A DNA stretch of 64,000 bases from Pelagibius sp. CAU 1746. Lineage in GTDB: Bacteria > Pseudomonadota > Alphaproteobacteria > Kiloniellales > Kiloniellaceae. Each line of letters begins with the position of its first letter. Within the stretch, counting starts at the first letter, position 1. The position numbers were made by a program, and so were the translations under genes. This document shows positions 37,719 to 47,187 of this stretch, piece after piece. The notes beneath the pieces are model-generated. The model was not told the DNA's origin. It did no database searches and worked only from the letters and a program-made list of their open reading frames with translations. The stretch covers positions 3,286,001-3,350,000 of the forward strand of contig NZ_JBDOQT010000001.1 in the NCBI RefSeq assembly GCF_039839785.1, read 5' to 3'.

Positions 37719-38795
37719 TCAAGGCAGTCCGACGAGACAGACCTGCGCGATGGGCGGCAGGTGTCCGGTCAGCAGCCTCCATGACTCGCCGGCGTCTTTG
37801 CTGAACCAGAGCGCGCCGGTGGTCGAGCCCATAACGAGGAATTTGCCGGCTCGACCTACCTCCAGGGCGTGGCGATAAACCAAGTCGTAGGCATTCTCCT
37901 GCGGCAGCCCTCGCGAAAAGATCTCAAAGCTCGTCCCGCCGTCGCGAGTGCGCGTCACCACGAACCGCCCTTCGACCGGCACGCGGCATTCGTCCTTTAC
38001 CGCCGGAACAAACCAGGCGGTCTTAGGGTCCTGCGGATGGGCCGCGACGGCGAAACCGAAGGCCGAGGGCGCCACCTCCTTGATTTCCGTGAAAGTGTGG
38101 CCCCCGTCGTCGGAGCGGAAGATGCCGCAATGGTGCTGGCACCAGACCGTGTCGGGCGCGTCCTGGCAGACGGCCAGGCGGTGCGGGTCCTGAATGGTCG
38201 GATCGTCCCGGCGGTCGGGCGGCATGTAGTCGGCGGCCAACCCCTTGCCGCCCAGGGTCCAGCTATCTCCGTCGTCCTCGCTGATCCAGACACCGCCGCA
38301 GGAAATCCCGACGATAATCCTGCCGTTGTCATCAACGTTGATGGAGTGGATGCCCGGCTCGTCGTAACCGCCGCCGAACCACTCGCTGCGGGAGGGCTGG
38401 TTCCACAGACTCTCGACCAGTTCCCAGGACTCGCCGCGGTCGTCGGAACGGAAGAGGCCCCCCGGCAGCGTGCCGGCCCAAAGGCGCTTGGGCTGTTCAA
38501 GGCCGCCTCGGGCCAGGGTCCAGATGAACTTCAGGCTCGCGGCGTCGTCGCCCTCGCTCGGCGGATAAGACGGCAACGGCAGCTCTTGCCAGGTCTGACC
38601 GAAATCTTCGGAACGGTGCAGCTTGGCGCCGAAATGGCCAAGGTTCAGCGCGGCGTAGATCGCCCCGTCATGCTCGTTCTGCAGCACGGCAGAGACCGGA
38701 TCTCCGAGAAAAGCAATGGGTCGCGTCTGCGGATCGCCATCATAGCTTACTTCGAAAAGCCCTTTGCGGGTCGCAACATAGATCGCATCGGCCAT
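37719..38795 (-). CDS. BNR/Asp-box repeat protein (WD40/YVTN/sialidase-like propeller)
   Basis: 358 residues with no signal peptide. Six Asp-box motifs of the form S/T-x-D-x-G-x-x-W/F are seen at about residues 60-69 (HRSEDFGQTW), 116-124 (FRSDDRGESW), 171-179 (WISEDDGDSW), 226-235 (FRSDDGGHTF), 282-290 (TRTRDGGTSF) and 331-339 (WFSKDAGESW), so a six-bladed beta-propeller is expected. The sialidase catalytic Arg triad and Tyr/Glu are not obvious, so a real sialidase is unlikely. The start has AGGAAG before it. It is paired with the MoaD-like gene six bases upstream. Confidence 0.8.
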   Translation of the reverse strand: MADAIYVATRKGLFEVSYDGDPQTRPIAFLGDPVSAVLQNEHDGAIYAALNLGHFGAKLHRSEDFGQTWQELPLPSYPPSEGDDAASLKFIWTLARGGLEQPKRLWAGTLPGGLFRSDDRGESWELVESLWNQPSRSEWFGGGYDEPGIHSINVDDNGRIIVGISCGGVWISEDDGDSWTLGGKGLAADYMPPDRRDDPTIQDPHRLAVCQDAPDTVWCQHHCGIFRSDDGGHTFTEIKEVAPSAFGFAVAAHPQDPKTAWFVPAVKDECRVPVEGRFVVTRTRDGGTSFEIFSRGLPQENAYDLVYRHALEVGRAGKFLVMGSTTGALWFSKDAGESWRLLTGHLPPIAQVCLVGLP

Positions 38796-38801
38796 TTCTT
38801 C

Positions 38802-39071
38802 CTACCCGCCCGAGAGTGCCTGGAAAACAAAGACTTCATCGTCCGGCCGCACAGTGTCACTGAGGCCCTCCCGGTCGGCGATCATCTGCGAGTTCACGAA
38901 GACGTTCACGTGACGACGCAAGCGCCCCTGGTCGTCCACGATGTAGGAGCGCAACCGGGGCTTACGCTTGAAGACCTGCGCCAGGACGTCGCCGACCCGC
39001 GTGCCGTCCACTTCCAGCGACGGGACGTCGAGATGGCGTTGCAAGTTGGCCGTAAAGGTTACCTGAGGCAC
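38802..39071 (-). CDS. MoaD/ThiS-family ubiquitin-like protein
   Basis: 89 residues. Beta-grasp pattern with the C-terminal tail FVFQALSGG, i.e. the terminal Gly-Gly that is adenylated and thiocarboxylated in MoaD and ThiS. The GTG at 39071 has GGAGGAG eight bases upstream, which decides it over the frame start at 39104. It is coupled to the BNR protein gene. Neither moaE, thiG, an E1-like moeB/thiF nor a JAMM protease is in the window, so the classic molybdopterin or thiazole roles are not supported by context. Confidence 0.8.
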   Translation of the reverse strand: MPQVTFTANLQRHLDVPSLEVDGTRVGDVLAQVFKRKPRLRSYIVDDQGRLRRHVNVFVNSQMIADREGLSDTVRPDDEVFVFQALSGG

Positions 39072-39194
39072 CGCACCACTCCTCCACGGAGAGCCTGCCT
39101 CCACGGCTTCTAGAATTCAATTGCCAACAAACTGACAACAGTACCCAGGAGCGGTGGCGTATTTCCGCAACTGCGAAAAAAAGGCGCCGGCCCG

Positions 39195-40064
39195 TCAGAG
39201 CCCCTCGGCGACGCGCAGCAGGTAGAGGCCGTAGTCGTTCTTGCGCAGCGGCTCGGCCAGTGCCCGCAGCGCGTCGGCGGAAATGAAGCCCTTGCGGAAG
39301 GCGATCTCCTCCAGGCAGGCGACCTTCAGGCCCTGGCGGTGCTCGATGGTCTGCACGAACTGGGCAGCGTCGATCAGGCTGTCGTGGGTGCCGGTGTCCA
39401 GCCAGGCATAGCCCCGGCCCAGGCGCTCGACCTGCAACTGCCCGGCCTCCAGGTAGCGCCGGTTGAGGTCGGTGATCTCCAGCTCCCCACGGTCCGAGGG
39501 CTTCAGGTCGGCGGCGATGTCCGCCACCTGTTCGTCGTAGTAGTAGAGCCCGGTGACGGCGAAGCGCGACTTCGGGTGGCGCGGCTTTTCCTCCAGGCTG
39601 ACAGCCTGCCCGGCGGCGTCGAACTCAACCACGCCATAGCGTTCGGGATCGGAGACCTGGTAGCCGAAGACCGTCGCGCCCCGGCGCAGGGCGGCGGCGC
39701 GCATCAGCACGTCCTGCAGACCCTGGCCGTAGAAGATGTTGTCGCCCAGGATCAGGCAGCACTTGTCCCCGGCGATGAAGTCGCGGCCGATGAGGAAGGC
39801 CTGGGCCAGGCCTTCCGGCTTGGGCTGCACGGCGTAGCTGAGATTGATTCCCCACTGGCTGCCGTCGCCCAGCAGTTCGTGGAACAGCGGCGCGTCATGC
39901 GGCGTGGTGATCACCAGGATGTCGCGGATGCCCGACATCATCAGCACCGACAAAGGATAGTAGATCATCGGCTTGTCGTAGACCGGCAGCAACTGCTTGC
40001 TGACCGCCCGGGTCACCGGGTGCAGCCGGGTGCCGGAGCCGCCGGCGAGAACGAGACCTTTCAT
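39195..40064 (-). CDS. rfbA: Glucose-1-phosphate thymidylyltransferase
   Basis: 289 residues. It makes dTDP-glucose from dTTP and glucose-1-phosphate, step one of dTDP-L-rhamnose synthesis. Signature [20 protein letters not shown] at the N-terminus, then [23 protein letters not shown] and [19 protein letters not shown]. It is the last gene of the rfbCBDA operon and ends 124 bases before the MoaD-like gene start. The start ATG at 40064 is chosen over the longer frame. Confidence 0.96.
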   Translation of the reverse strand: MKGLVLAGGSGTRLHPVTRAVSKQLLPVYDKPMIYYPLSVLMMSGIRDILVITTPHDAPLFHELLGDGSQWGINLSYAVQPKPEGLAQAFLIGRDFIAGDKCCLILGDNIFYGQGLQDVLMRAAALRRGATVFGYQVSDPERYGVVEFDAAGQAVSLEEKPRHPKSRFAVTGLYYYDEQVADIAADLKPSDRGELEITDLNRRYLEAGQLQVERLGRGYAWLDTGTHDSLIDAAQFVQTIEHRQGLKVACLEEIAFRKGFISADALRALAEPLRKNDYGLYLLRVAEGL

Positions 40065-40074
40065 ACCTTCCCCC

Positions 40075-40971
40075 TTAGCCCTGGCCCTTTTCCTGCGGAA
40101 CCAGCAGTTCCTGCAACACAGTCGACAAACCGCGCCGCCAGTCGATCGGCCCCTGCCCGAAGGTCGCCTGAAATAGGCCGGAATCCAACGTGGAATCCGG
40201 GGGGCGGCGGGCCGCGGTCGGATAGTCCACGGTGGCGATGGGGCGCAGCTTCGGCCCCTTGCGGCCGGTGAGTTCCTCCTGCCCGGCAAAGATCGCCCGG
40301 GCGAAGTCGTACCAGGAGGTGCGCTCCGCCCCGGCACAGTGGTAGGAGCCGTAGGTCTCCGGCGCCAGCCGTTCGGCCACCGCCAGAACGGCATCGGCCA
40401 GGGCCGCCGTCGGCGTCGGACAGCCGAACTGGTCGGCGACGATGGAGAGCTCTTCGCGCTCGCCGCCGAGGCGCAGCATGGTCTTCACGAAGTTGGTGCC
40501 CCAGGCGCCAAACACCCAGGAGGTACGCAGGATGACGTGCGCAGGCAGGGCCGCGCGCACGGCCTCTTCGCCGGCCAACTTGCCGCGGCCGTAGACGCTC
40601 AGCGGACGAACCGGGTCGCCCTCGCGATAACCCGCACCCTTCAAACCATCGAAGACATAGTCCGTGGAAAGTTGAATCAACGCCGCGCCGCCGTCGCGGC
40701 AGGCCTGGGCCAAGTGGGCCGCGCCGTCGCGGTTGACCGCCATGGCCAGTGCCTCATCGCTTTCGGCCTTGTCGACGGCGGTATAGGCGGCGGCGTTGAT
40801 CACCGTGCCATAGCCGCGCTCCAGCGCCTGCTTCACGGCGCCGGCGTCGGTGATATCGAGCTGCTTGCGGTTGAGGGCGGTCAGCGCCAGATCGCGGCTG
40901 CCCGCCAGCCTGCGTATCTCCTGGCCGAGTTGCCCCTCCGCGCCGAGCAGCAGCAGTCCGCCGGCAGCCAT
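40075..40971 (-). CDS. rfbD: dTDP-4-dehydrorhamnose reductase
   Basis: 298 residues, extended short-chain dehydrogenase fold. NAD(P)-binding [14 protein letters not shown]; catalytic YGRGKLAGE (YxxxK) with Ser-Thr in [12 protein letters not shown]. It reduces dTDP-6-deoxy-L-lyxo-hexos-4-ulose to dTDP-L-rhamnose, the last step. The start follows immediately after the rfbB stop (40972), so these genes are translated together. Confidence 0.95.
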   Translation of the reverse strand: MAAGGLLLLGAEGQLGQEIRRLAGSRDLALTALNRKQLDITDAGAVKQALERGYGTVINAAAYTAVDKAESDEALAMAVNRDGAAHLAQACRDGGAALIQLSTDYVFDGLKGAGYREGDPVRPLSVYGRGKLAGEEAVRAALPAHVILRTSWVFGAWGTNFVKTMLRLGGEREELSIVADQFGCPTPTAALADAVLAVAERLAPETYGSYHCAGAERTSWYDFARAIFAGQEELTGRKGPKLRPIATVDYPTAARRPPDSTLDSGLFQATFGQGPIDWRRGLSTVLQELLVPQEKGQG

Positions 40972-42045
40972 CTAGCCGGCTTTCTGACCGGCCTTGGAGA
41001 GGCCCAAACGCTCGCCGGCGTAGCGGCGCTCCAGGATGCCGCGCCACCAGTCCTGATGATCCAGGTACCAGGCGACGGTCTTGCGCAGGCCGGAGGCGAA
41101 GCTCTCCTGCGGCGCCCAGTTCAGCTCCCGCTTGACCTTCGAGGCGTCCACCGCATAGCGCAAATCGTGTCCCGGCCGGTCGGTGACGTAGGTGATGAGA
41201 TCGCGCCGCGAGCCGCCGCCCTGCCTCGGGCGCAGTTCATCGACCAGATCGCAGATCATGTTGACCACGTCGATGTTGCGCAGCTCGCTGTCGCCGCCGA
41301 CGTTGTAAGTCTCGCCGACTTGGCCCCGGGTCAGCACCGCGACCAGCGCGCAGGCGTGGTCGTCCACATGCAGCCAGTCGCGCACATTCTCGCCCTTGCC
41401 GTAGACCGGCAGCGGCTTCTCGGTCAGGGCGTTGATGATCATCAAGGGGATCAGCTTCTCCGGAAACTGATAGAGGCCGTAGTTGTTCGAACAGTTGCTG
41501 GTCACCACCGGCAATCCGTAGGTCTGGTGCCAGGCGCGCACGAAGTGATCGGAGGACGCCTTGCTGGCCGAATAGGGCGAATTCGGCCGATAGGGCGTTT
41601 CCTCGGTGAAATAGCCCTCCGGTCCCAGGGCGCCGAAGACCTCATCGGTGGAGATGTGGTGAAAGCGGAAAGCGGACCGCTCCGCGCCTTCCAGCTCGCG
41701 CCAGTAGGCCGTCGCCGTCTCCAGCAGACGGTAGGTGCCGACCACGTTGGTCTCAATGAAGTCCGCGGCATCGTCGATGGAACGGTCGACATGGGATTCC
41801 GCCGCCAGGTGCATCACCGCGTCGGGGCGGTGCTCGGCGAAGAGGCGGCGCAGCGCCGGGCCGTCGCAGATATCGGTTTTGGAGAAGGCATAGCGCGGGC
41901 TCTCGGCGGCGTCTTCCAGCGCCTCCGGCGTCGCCGCGTAGGTCAGCTTGTCGACGTTCACCACCGCCGTCTCGCCGTCCCCGATCAGGTGGCGGACGAC
42001 GGCCGAGCCGATGAAGCCGGCGCCGCCGGTGACCAGGATTTTCAT
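40972..42045 (-). CDS. rfbB: dTDP-glucose 4,6-dehydratase
   Basis: 357 residues. NAD-binding [20 protein letters not shown], catalytic Thr-Asp-Glu in [13 protein letters not shown] and the [11 protein letters not shown] (YxxxK) motif. It converts dTDP-glucose to dTDP-4-keto-6-deoxyglucose. 75 bases separate it from rfbC upstream, and the stop is next to the rfbD start. Confidence 0.96.
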   Translation of the reverse strand: MKILVTGGAGFIGSAVVRHLIGDGETAVVNVDKLTYAATPEALEDAAESPRYAFSKTDICDGPALRRLFAEHRPDAVMHLAAESHVDRSIDDAADFIETNVVGTYRLLETATAYWRELEGAERSAFRFHHISTDEVFGALGPEGYFTEETPYRPNSPYSASKASSDHFVRAWHQTYGLPVVTSNCSNNYGLYQFPEKLIPLMIINALTEKPLPVYGKGENVRDWLHVDDHACALVAVLTRGQVGETYNVGGDSELRNIDVVNMICDLVDELRPRQGGGSRRDLITYVTDRPGHDLRYAVDASKVKRELNWAPQESFASGLRKTVAWYLDHQDWWRGILERRYAGERLGLSKAGQKAG

Positions 42046-42120
42046 GCGCGCCCCTTCGCCCTTCCGCGCCCGCCCTGAAATGCCCCGGGGAACCTTTCCA
42101 GGCCGGCTGCAAGAAACCTT

Positions 42121-42687
42121 CTAACGTCCTTGGTCATATTGAAAAACTCTTGATAAATCCCTTAGCCCCGGCCAGCTCCGGTCGCGCGTCGAGAGGGACG
42201 CGCCGGCCCCATCCGGCCAATCGACCCCCAACTCGGGGTCGTTCCACAGCAAGCCCTGCTCGGCCTCCGGCGCATAGAAGTCGCTGACCTTGTAGAGGAC
42301 CTCGCAGTCGGGCTCCAGGGTGCAGAAGCCATGGGCGAAACCGACGGGAATGAAGATCTGGTTCCAAGCCTCGGCGGAGATCACGGCGCTGACGTGCCGG
42401 CCATAGGTGGGCGAGCCCCAGCGCAGGTCGACCGCCACGTCGAAGACCGAGCCTCGGATCACCCGCAACAGCTTCGCCTGGGCCCGCGGCGGCACCTGGA
42501 AGTGCAGGCCGCGCAAGGTGCCCGCCTGCGCCGAAAGGGAGTGATTGTCCTGCACGAATTCCATGCCGATACCGGCTGCCGCGAAGTCCTGCTTGCTGTA
42601 GGTCTCCGAAAAGAAACCGCGATGGTCGCCGTGCCGCACCGGCTTGATCAACAGCACTTCGGGGATGGCCAGGCTTTCAACGTCCAT
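42121..42687 (-). CDS. rfbC: dTDP-4-dehydrorhamnose 3,5-epimerase
   Basis: 188 residues, cupin fold. Blocks DHRGFFSETYSKQDF, FVQDNHSLSAQAGTLRGLHF, VDLRWGSPTYGRH, IPVGFAHGFCTLEPDCEVLY and VSDFYAPEAEQGLLWNDPEL include the catalytic His and the usual Asp/Tyr residues. It is the first gene of the rfbCBDA operon. Confidence 0.95.
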   Translation of the reverse strand: MDVESLAIPEVLLIKPVRHGDHRGFFSETYSKQDFAAAGIGMEFVQDNHSLSAQAGTLRGLHFQVPPRAQAKLLRVIRGSVFDVAVDLRWGSPTYGRHVSAVISAEAWNQIFIPVGFAHGFCTLEPDCEVLYKVSDFYAPEAEQGLLWNDPELGVDWPDGAGASLSTRDRSWPGLRDLSRVFQYDQGR

Positions 42688-42789
42688 ACATCAGGTCTCT
42701 CAGCGAACGGCAGCAGAAGAAGCGCGGGCAGGCACCGGCGCGGCGCCCGAGTCCCGCGCTGGATCATACTGCAATTCGGCTGCTTGTGC

Positions 42790-43062
42790 TCAGGCGCCGC
42801 CGGCCTTGTTCGCCGCGGGCCGCTGGGCGGCGGGCGGGACCGGCCGGCTCAACGACATGATCTGGATGCCCTGCTCGGCGAGGTAGGCCTCCGCCGCGGC
42901 GCGCGCCGAAGCGTGGGAATCCTCGAAGCCTTCGGCATAGAACTCGCCCTGCCGCTTCCAGGCCACCCGCCAGCGATAGCCCCGGCGTCCACGCGGACCG
43001 TTCGGGCCGGGATTTCCCGGCCAGGGTTCAACGACGAGATTGTAGTTCTTGAGACCGTGCAT
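42790..43062 (-). CDS. Hypothetical small basic protein
   Basis: 90 residues: MHGLKNYNLVVEPWPGNPGP, then a basic middle (RWRVAWKRQGEFYAEGFEDS) and a helix ending in EAYLAEQGIQIM. I do not recognise a family. The frame has a clear coding look and a GAGG upstream. Transcribed toward rfbC, 102 bases from it. Confidence 0.5.
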   Translation of the reverse strand: MHGLKNYNLVVEPWPGNPGPNGPRGRRGYRWRVAWKRQGEFYAEGFEDSHASARAAAEAYLAEQGIQIMSLSRPVPPAAQRPAANKAGGA

Positions 43063-43337
43063 CCCGACGCAGCCTCATTCCCGCTGATGCCTGCTGGCGG
43101 AGCCGTGGCTCTGATTGCAACAAGGTCACTATAATCGATGTGATGAGGAGCTGTGAGGAAAAAAGCAAATCATTCCCGCAGGATTCGTTCACGGAAGACC
43201 TGAGAGAGGACTTCCCAAGACCCCACAGGACGGCTACATCAAGGCACTGGTGCGATGGGAAACTGGTCTTCCGATAAGGCCAGCGGTGCGCTTTGCCCAT
43301 CGGGATGGACTGCTGTGACAAAGGAACTCAATCACTT

Positions 43338-44933
43338 ATGAGAAATCTGGAACTCCCCGGCCGCTCGGTCGCCCGCTCGCTCAACGGGATGGCGGCAACG
43401 TCCCACAGCCTGGCGACCCTGACGGCCGTCAACGTCCTGCAGGACGGCGGCAACGCCATGGACGCGGCGGTGGCCGCCTGTGCGGTCCAGGGTGTGGTGG
43501 AGCCGGAATCCACCGGCCTGGGCGGCGACTGCTTCGTGCTCTACGCCCCCAAGGGCAGCGCCGACATCGTCGCCTTCAACGGCTCGGGCCGGGCACCGCA
43601 GGCGGCCACCGCAAAGTGGTTCGCCGACCAGGGCATCGCCAAGATCGAACGCTACACCCCCCACGCCGTCACCGTGCCCGGCGCCGTCGACGCCTGGGCG
43701 CAGCTGCTGCGCGACCACGGCACCCGCAGCCTGGGCGACATGCTGCAGCCGGCACTCCGCTTCGCCCGCGACGGCTATGTGGTGACCGAGCGCGTGGCGA
43801 CGGACTGGGCCAGCGAGGTGGAGGCCCTGTCCCACGACCCGGCGGCCAGCAGCATCTTCCTGGTGGACGGCAAGGCGCCGGCTTTGGGCAGCGTCCACCG
43901 CCAGCCGGCCCTGGCGGCCAGCCTGGAGCTGATCGCCGAACAGGGCCGCGACGCCTTCTACAAAGGCGCCATCGCCGAAGACCTTGTGGCGCACCTCAAG
44001 GAACTGGGCGGACTGCACAGCCTGGAGGACTTCGCCGCCGCCAGCGGCGAATACGTCGATCCCATCAAGACCGGCTACAAAGGCTACGATGTCTACGAGT
44101 GCCCGCCCAACGGCCAAGGCATCATCGCCCTGCTGCTGTTGAACATCCTCTCCGGCTACGACCTGCCGGCCCTGGGCGCCATGAGCGCCGAGCGTCTGCA
44201 CCTCGAGATCGAGGCTACCCGCCTCGCCTACCAAGCGCGCAACGCCTACGTGGCCGACCCGGCCCAGGCGGAGGTCCCGGTCGAGCAGCTGCTCTCCGAG
44301 GACTACGCCGAAACGCTGCGCCGCCGGATCGATCCATCCCGCGCCGGCATCCCCAGCGCCGCAGCGCCGGTCGCCGAGCACGCCGACACGGTCTACATCT
44401 CCGTGGTGGACAAGGACCGCAACGCGGTCAGTTTCATCAACTCGACCTTCAACGGCTTCGGCAGCGGCATCTGCGGCCCGAAGTCGGGGATCATCCTGCA
44501 GAACCGCGGCGCCGCCTTCTCCGTCGATCCGGAGCACCCGAACTGCATCGCCCCGGGCAAGCGCCCCATGCACACCATCATTCCCGGCATGGTGGCCAAG
44601 AGCGGACGCGCGATCATGCCCTTCGGCGTCATGGGCGGGCAGTATCAGGCCTGCGGCCACGCGCGCTTCCTCACCAACCTCTTCGACTACGGTCTGGACG
44701 TGCAGCAGTCCATGGATCTGGCGCGCAGCTTCCCGGCGCCGGGCGAGACAGCAGTGGAGGCCGAGAGCGGCATCCCCCGCGAAGTGCTGGCCAAGCTGGA
44801 GGAAATGGGCCACCGCTTCTGCCCGCCCGACAAGCCGATCGGCGGCAGCCAGGCCATTCAGATCGACTGGGACCAGGGCACACTGGCCGGCGGCTCGGAT
44901 CCGCGCAAGGACGGCTGCGCCCTGGGCTATTGA
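43338..44933 (+). CDS. Gamma-glutamyltransferase-family Ntn hydrolase, YwrD/HpxW-like
   Basis: 531 residues. Blocks of the GGT family: LQDGGNAMDAAVAACAVQGV, ESTGLGGDCFVLYAPKG, GRAPQAATAKWF, and the processing site at about HADTVYISVVDKDRNAVSF, where the Thr becomes the N-terminal nucleophile after self-cleavage. It lacks a signal peptide and the GGT lid features, as in YwrD and in the oxamate amidohydrolase HpxW. Substrate unknown. The ATG at 43338 has AAGGAA 11 bases before it. It is followed 30 bases later by an RraA-like gene. Confidence 0.85.
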   Translation: MRNLELPGRSVARSLNGMAATSHSLATLTAVNVLQDGGNAMDAAVAACAVQGVVEPESTGLGGDCFVLYAPKGSADIVAFNGSGRAPQAATAKWFADQGIAKIERYTPHAVTVPGAVDAWAQLLRDHGTRSLGDMLQPALRFARDGYVVTERVATDWASEVEALSHDPAASSIFLVDGKAPALGSVHRQPALAASLELIAEQGRDAFYKGAIAEDLVAHLKELGGLHSLEDFAAASGEYVDPIKTGYKGYDVYECPPNGQGIIALLLLNILSGYDLPALGAMSAERLHLEIEATRLAYQARNAYVADPAQAEVPVEQLLSEDYAETLRRRIDPSRAGIPSAAAPVAEHADTVYISVVDKDRNAVSFINSTFNGFGSGICGPKSGIILQNRGAAFSVDPEHPNCIAPGKRPMHTIIPGMVAKSGRAIMPFGVMGGQYQACGHARFLTNLFDYGLDVQQSMDLARSFPAPGETAVEAESGIPREVLAKLEEMGHRFCPPDKPIGGSQAIQIDWDQGTLAGGSDPRKDGCALGY

Positions 44934-44963
44934 TTGCCAAACCAAGCAGGGAGGTATCGTCCC

Positions 44964-45668
44964 GTGGCCCTCGATTCAGCACTGCGTGAAGCCTACGAGA
45001 GCATCACCACCGCGACCATCACCACCATCCTGCTGAAAAAAGGCCTGCGCAACGTCAGCTTGCGCGGGCCGAAGCCCCTGCGCTCCTGGGGACGGCTGGC
45101 CGGCCCGGCCTTCACCCTGCGCTTCGTGCCGGCGCGTGAGGACCTGGCGACGCCGGCCTCCTGGTCCTCGCCGACCTCGACCCGTGCCGCCATCGAGGAG
45201 ATGCCCGGGGGCGCCATCGCCGTGGTCGACGCCATGGGGGTGCAGGACGCCGGCATCTTCGGCGACATCCTCTGCGCGCGCATGCGCAAGCGCGGGGTCA
45301 CCGCGCTGGTCACCGACGGCGCGCTGCGCGACCGTGACGGCGTGGAGGACAGCGGCCTGCCGGTCTGGTGCAGCGGCATCGCCGCCCCGCCCTCGGTCGC
45401 CGGCCTGACCTTCGTCGGCTGGCAGCAGCCCATAGCCTGCGGGGGCGTCGCGGTCTTCCCCGACGATCTCATCGTCGCCGACAGGGACGGCGCCGTGGTC
45501 GTCCCCAAGGACCTGATCGAGGAAGTAGCCGCACTGGGGATCGAGCAGGAGCGCCAGGAAGCCTGGATCATGAAAGAGGTCCAAAACGGCGCCAGCCTGC
45601 CCGGCCTCTACCCCATGAACGAGGAAACCCGCGCCCGCTACGAAGCGGAAATGAAGAAGGGCGGCTGA
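44964..45668 (+). CDS. RraA-like protein (HMG/CHA aldolase superfamily)
   Basis: 234 residues. The core reads GDILCARMRKRGVTALVTDG followed by ALRDRDG, with the Arg and Asp of the metal and carboxylate site, and a short closing PDDLIVADRDGAVVVPKDLI. Members either inhibit RNase E or act as 4-hydroxy-4-methyl-2-oxoglutarate/oxaloacetate aldolases; sequence alone cannot decide. The GTG at 44964 has a GGAGG at the right distance; an ATG-free leader of 10 codons would overlap the upstream gene. Pairing with a HpxW-like hydrolase suggests a small-acid catabolic role. Confidence 0.8.
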   Translation: MALDSALREAYESITTATITTILLKKGLRNVSLRGPKPLRSWGRLAGPAFTLRFVPAREDLATPASWSSPTSTRAAIEEMPGGAIAVVDAMGVQDAGIFGDILCARMRKRGVTALVTDGALRDRDGVEDSGLPVWCSGIAAPPSVAGLTFVGWQQPIACGGVAVFPDDLIVADRDGAVVVPKDLIEEVAALGIEQERQEAWIMKEVQNGASLPGLYPMNEETRARYEAEMKKGG

Positions 45669-45770
45669 ACTTCCCGGAAAGCAAGGGAAAGGATGGTCGC
45701 GGACCCGACATGCGCCGGGACCGTTCGGATTAACATCGCACCCGGCAGGCCCAGGAGCTAAAGTCTCCGC

Positions 45771-46840
45771 ATGAAGGTCTTCGAGTGCCAGGACTGCGGT
45801 CAGCTGCTGTTCTTCGAGAATACGCGCTGCGAGCACTGCGGGCGGCTGCTCGGCTACCTCAGCGACCTTGCCGAGCTGAGCGCCCTGGCGGCGAGCGGAG
45901 ATAACACCTGGTACGCCCTGGCCGTCCCCGCAACCTGTTCCGCTTCTGCGCCAACTCCAACTACGATGCTTGCAACTGGCTGGTGCCGGCGGATAGCGGC
46001 GACGCCTTCTGCCGCGCCTGCCGGCTGAACCGGACGATCCCCGACCTCGACAGTGCCGACAACCTCTTGCTCTGGCAGCGCATGGAATCCGCCAAGCACC
46101 GGCTGGTCTATGCCCTGCTGCGCCTCGGGCTGCCGCTGAGCAGCCGGCACGACGATGCGGAAAAGGGGCTCGTCTTCGATTTCCTCTCCGACAGCGGCAC
46201 GGCTTTTCATGAAGGTCCGCAGGTGATGACCGGTCATGCCGAGGGCCAGATCACCATCAACCTCGCCGAGGCCGACGACGTCGAGCGCGAACGCCACCGC
46301 CGCGACATGGCCGAGAGCTACCGCACGATCCTGGGGCACTTTAGCCACGAGATCGGCCATCACTATTGGGAGCGCCTAGTCCGCGGCGGCGCCTGGCACG
46401 ACAGTTTTCGTGAGCTGTTCGGGGACGAGCGCCGCGACTACGGGGCCGCTCTGCAGGCGTATTACACCGGAGGGCCGCCGCCCGGCTGGCAGCAACACTT
46501 CGTCAGCAGCTACGCCAGCGCCCATCCCTGGGAAGGCTTCGCGGAGACCTGGGCGCACTACCTGCACATGGTGGACACACTGGAAACGGCCGCTGCCTTC
46601 GGCCTGAGCATCGACGTCAAAGCCGGCCGCTTGGCGCCGTTGAAGATGGAGATCGACTTCGATCCCTGCCGCCATGACGACTTCGACGCGCTGGTCTCAG
46701 CCTGGCTGACGCTCACCTCGGCGGTGAACAGCCTCAACCACAGCATGGGTCAGCCGGACCTCTACCCCTTCGTTCTGGCGCCAGAAGCCATGGGCAAGCT
46801 TCGCTTTGTCCATGGCCTCGTGCATCCAGCAACGACCTAG
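45771..46840 (+). pseudogene. Putative zinc metallopeptidase (zinc-ribbon + Peptidase_Mx), one-base frameshift
   Basis: The N-terminal part (45771 on; FECQDCGQLLFFENTRCEHC, Cys 6, 9, 20, 23) is the zinc ribbon of this family. The rest is in another frame: the RFCANSNYDACNWLVPADSG stretch, then SHEIGHHYWERL (HExxH) and the C-terminal domain to the stop at 46840. Reading from 45771, the frame breaks at the C run 45926-45929 (GTCCCCGCA): one more C would restore GTC-CCC-CGC-AAC and join both parts to about 356 residues with no gap. It is a one-base deletion, or a sequencing error. HExxH and the ribbon remain intact, so the loss may be recent. Confidence 0.8.
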
Positions 46841-47187
46841 AACTGGTCGGCCAGCTTTTCTATGCAGGCACTTGCCACGGCACGGTTCGGATCTTCGGAT
46901 CCCGGCATGGTGGCCCAGCCGGCGTCCATAAGCATGTCGCTGCGCTTGTAGCTGCTGGCAGCCTTCAGTTGGGCCAGGGTCTCGGTCAAGCGCGGGTCCT
47001 GCTTGGACTGCTCGAGACAGATCGGCACCAGGGCGGCGACCACTTCATGACGCGCCTTTTCAGCGGCCATCTTGTTGGCGGTGCCGCCGGTCACCCAACC
47101 GCCCCAGGAAAATCCTGCGATGGCCAGGGCGATGGCGCCGACAGCGGCGCCATAGACTGCGGGTTTGAGCCATTCGGGAGCGTTCAT
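46837..47187 (-). CDS. Small membrane protein, alphaproteobacterial hypothetical
   Basis: 116 residues. One N-terminal hydrophobic helix (KPAVYGAAVGAIALAIAGFS), then a helical domain (about 40-116; AALVPICLEQSKQDPRLTET) with two cysteines (about residues 57 and 108). Reminds me of small conserved proteins in this class, but I cannot assign a function. The ATG at 47187 has GGAGGA 10 bases upstream. Its tail overlaps the end of the metallopeptidase gene by four bases, converging. Upstream is an AT-rich stretch with a 22-base inverted repeat. Confidence 0.8.
   Translation of the reverse strand: MNAPEWLKPAVYGAAVGAIALAIAGFSWGGWVTGGTANKMAAEKARHEVVAALVPICLEQSKQDPRLTETLAQLKAASSYKRSDMLMDAGWATMPGSEDPNRAVASACIEKLADQF

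Noticed and set aside
43028-43321. 97-codon frame on the minus strand before the GGT-like gene
   Set aside because: Composition is unlike neighbours, no ribosome site, and it overlaps the small protein gene at 42790-43062; no family signal.
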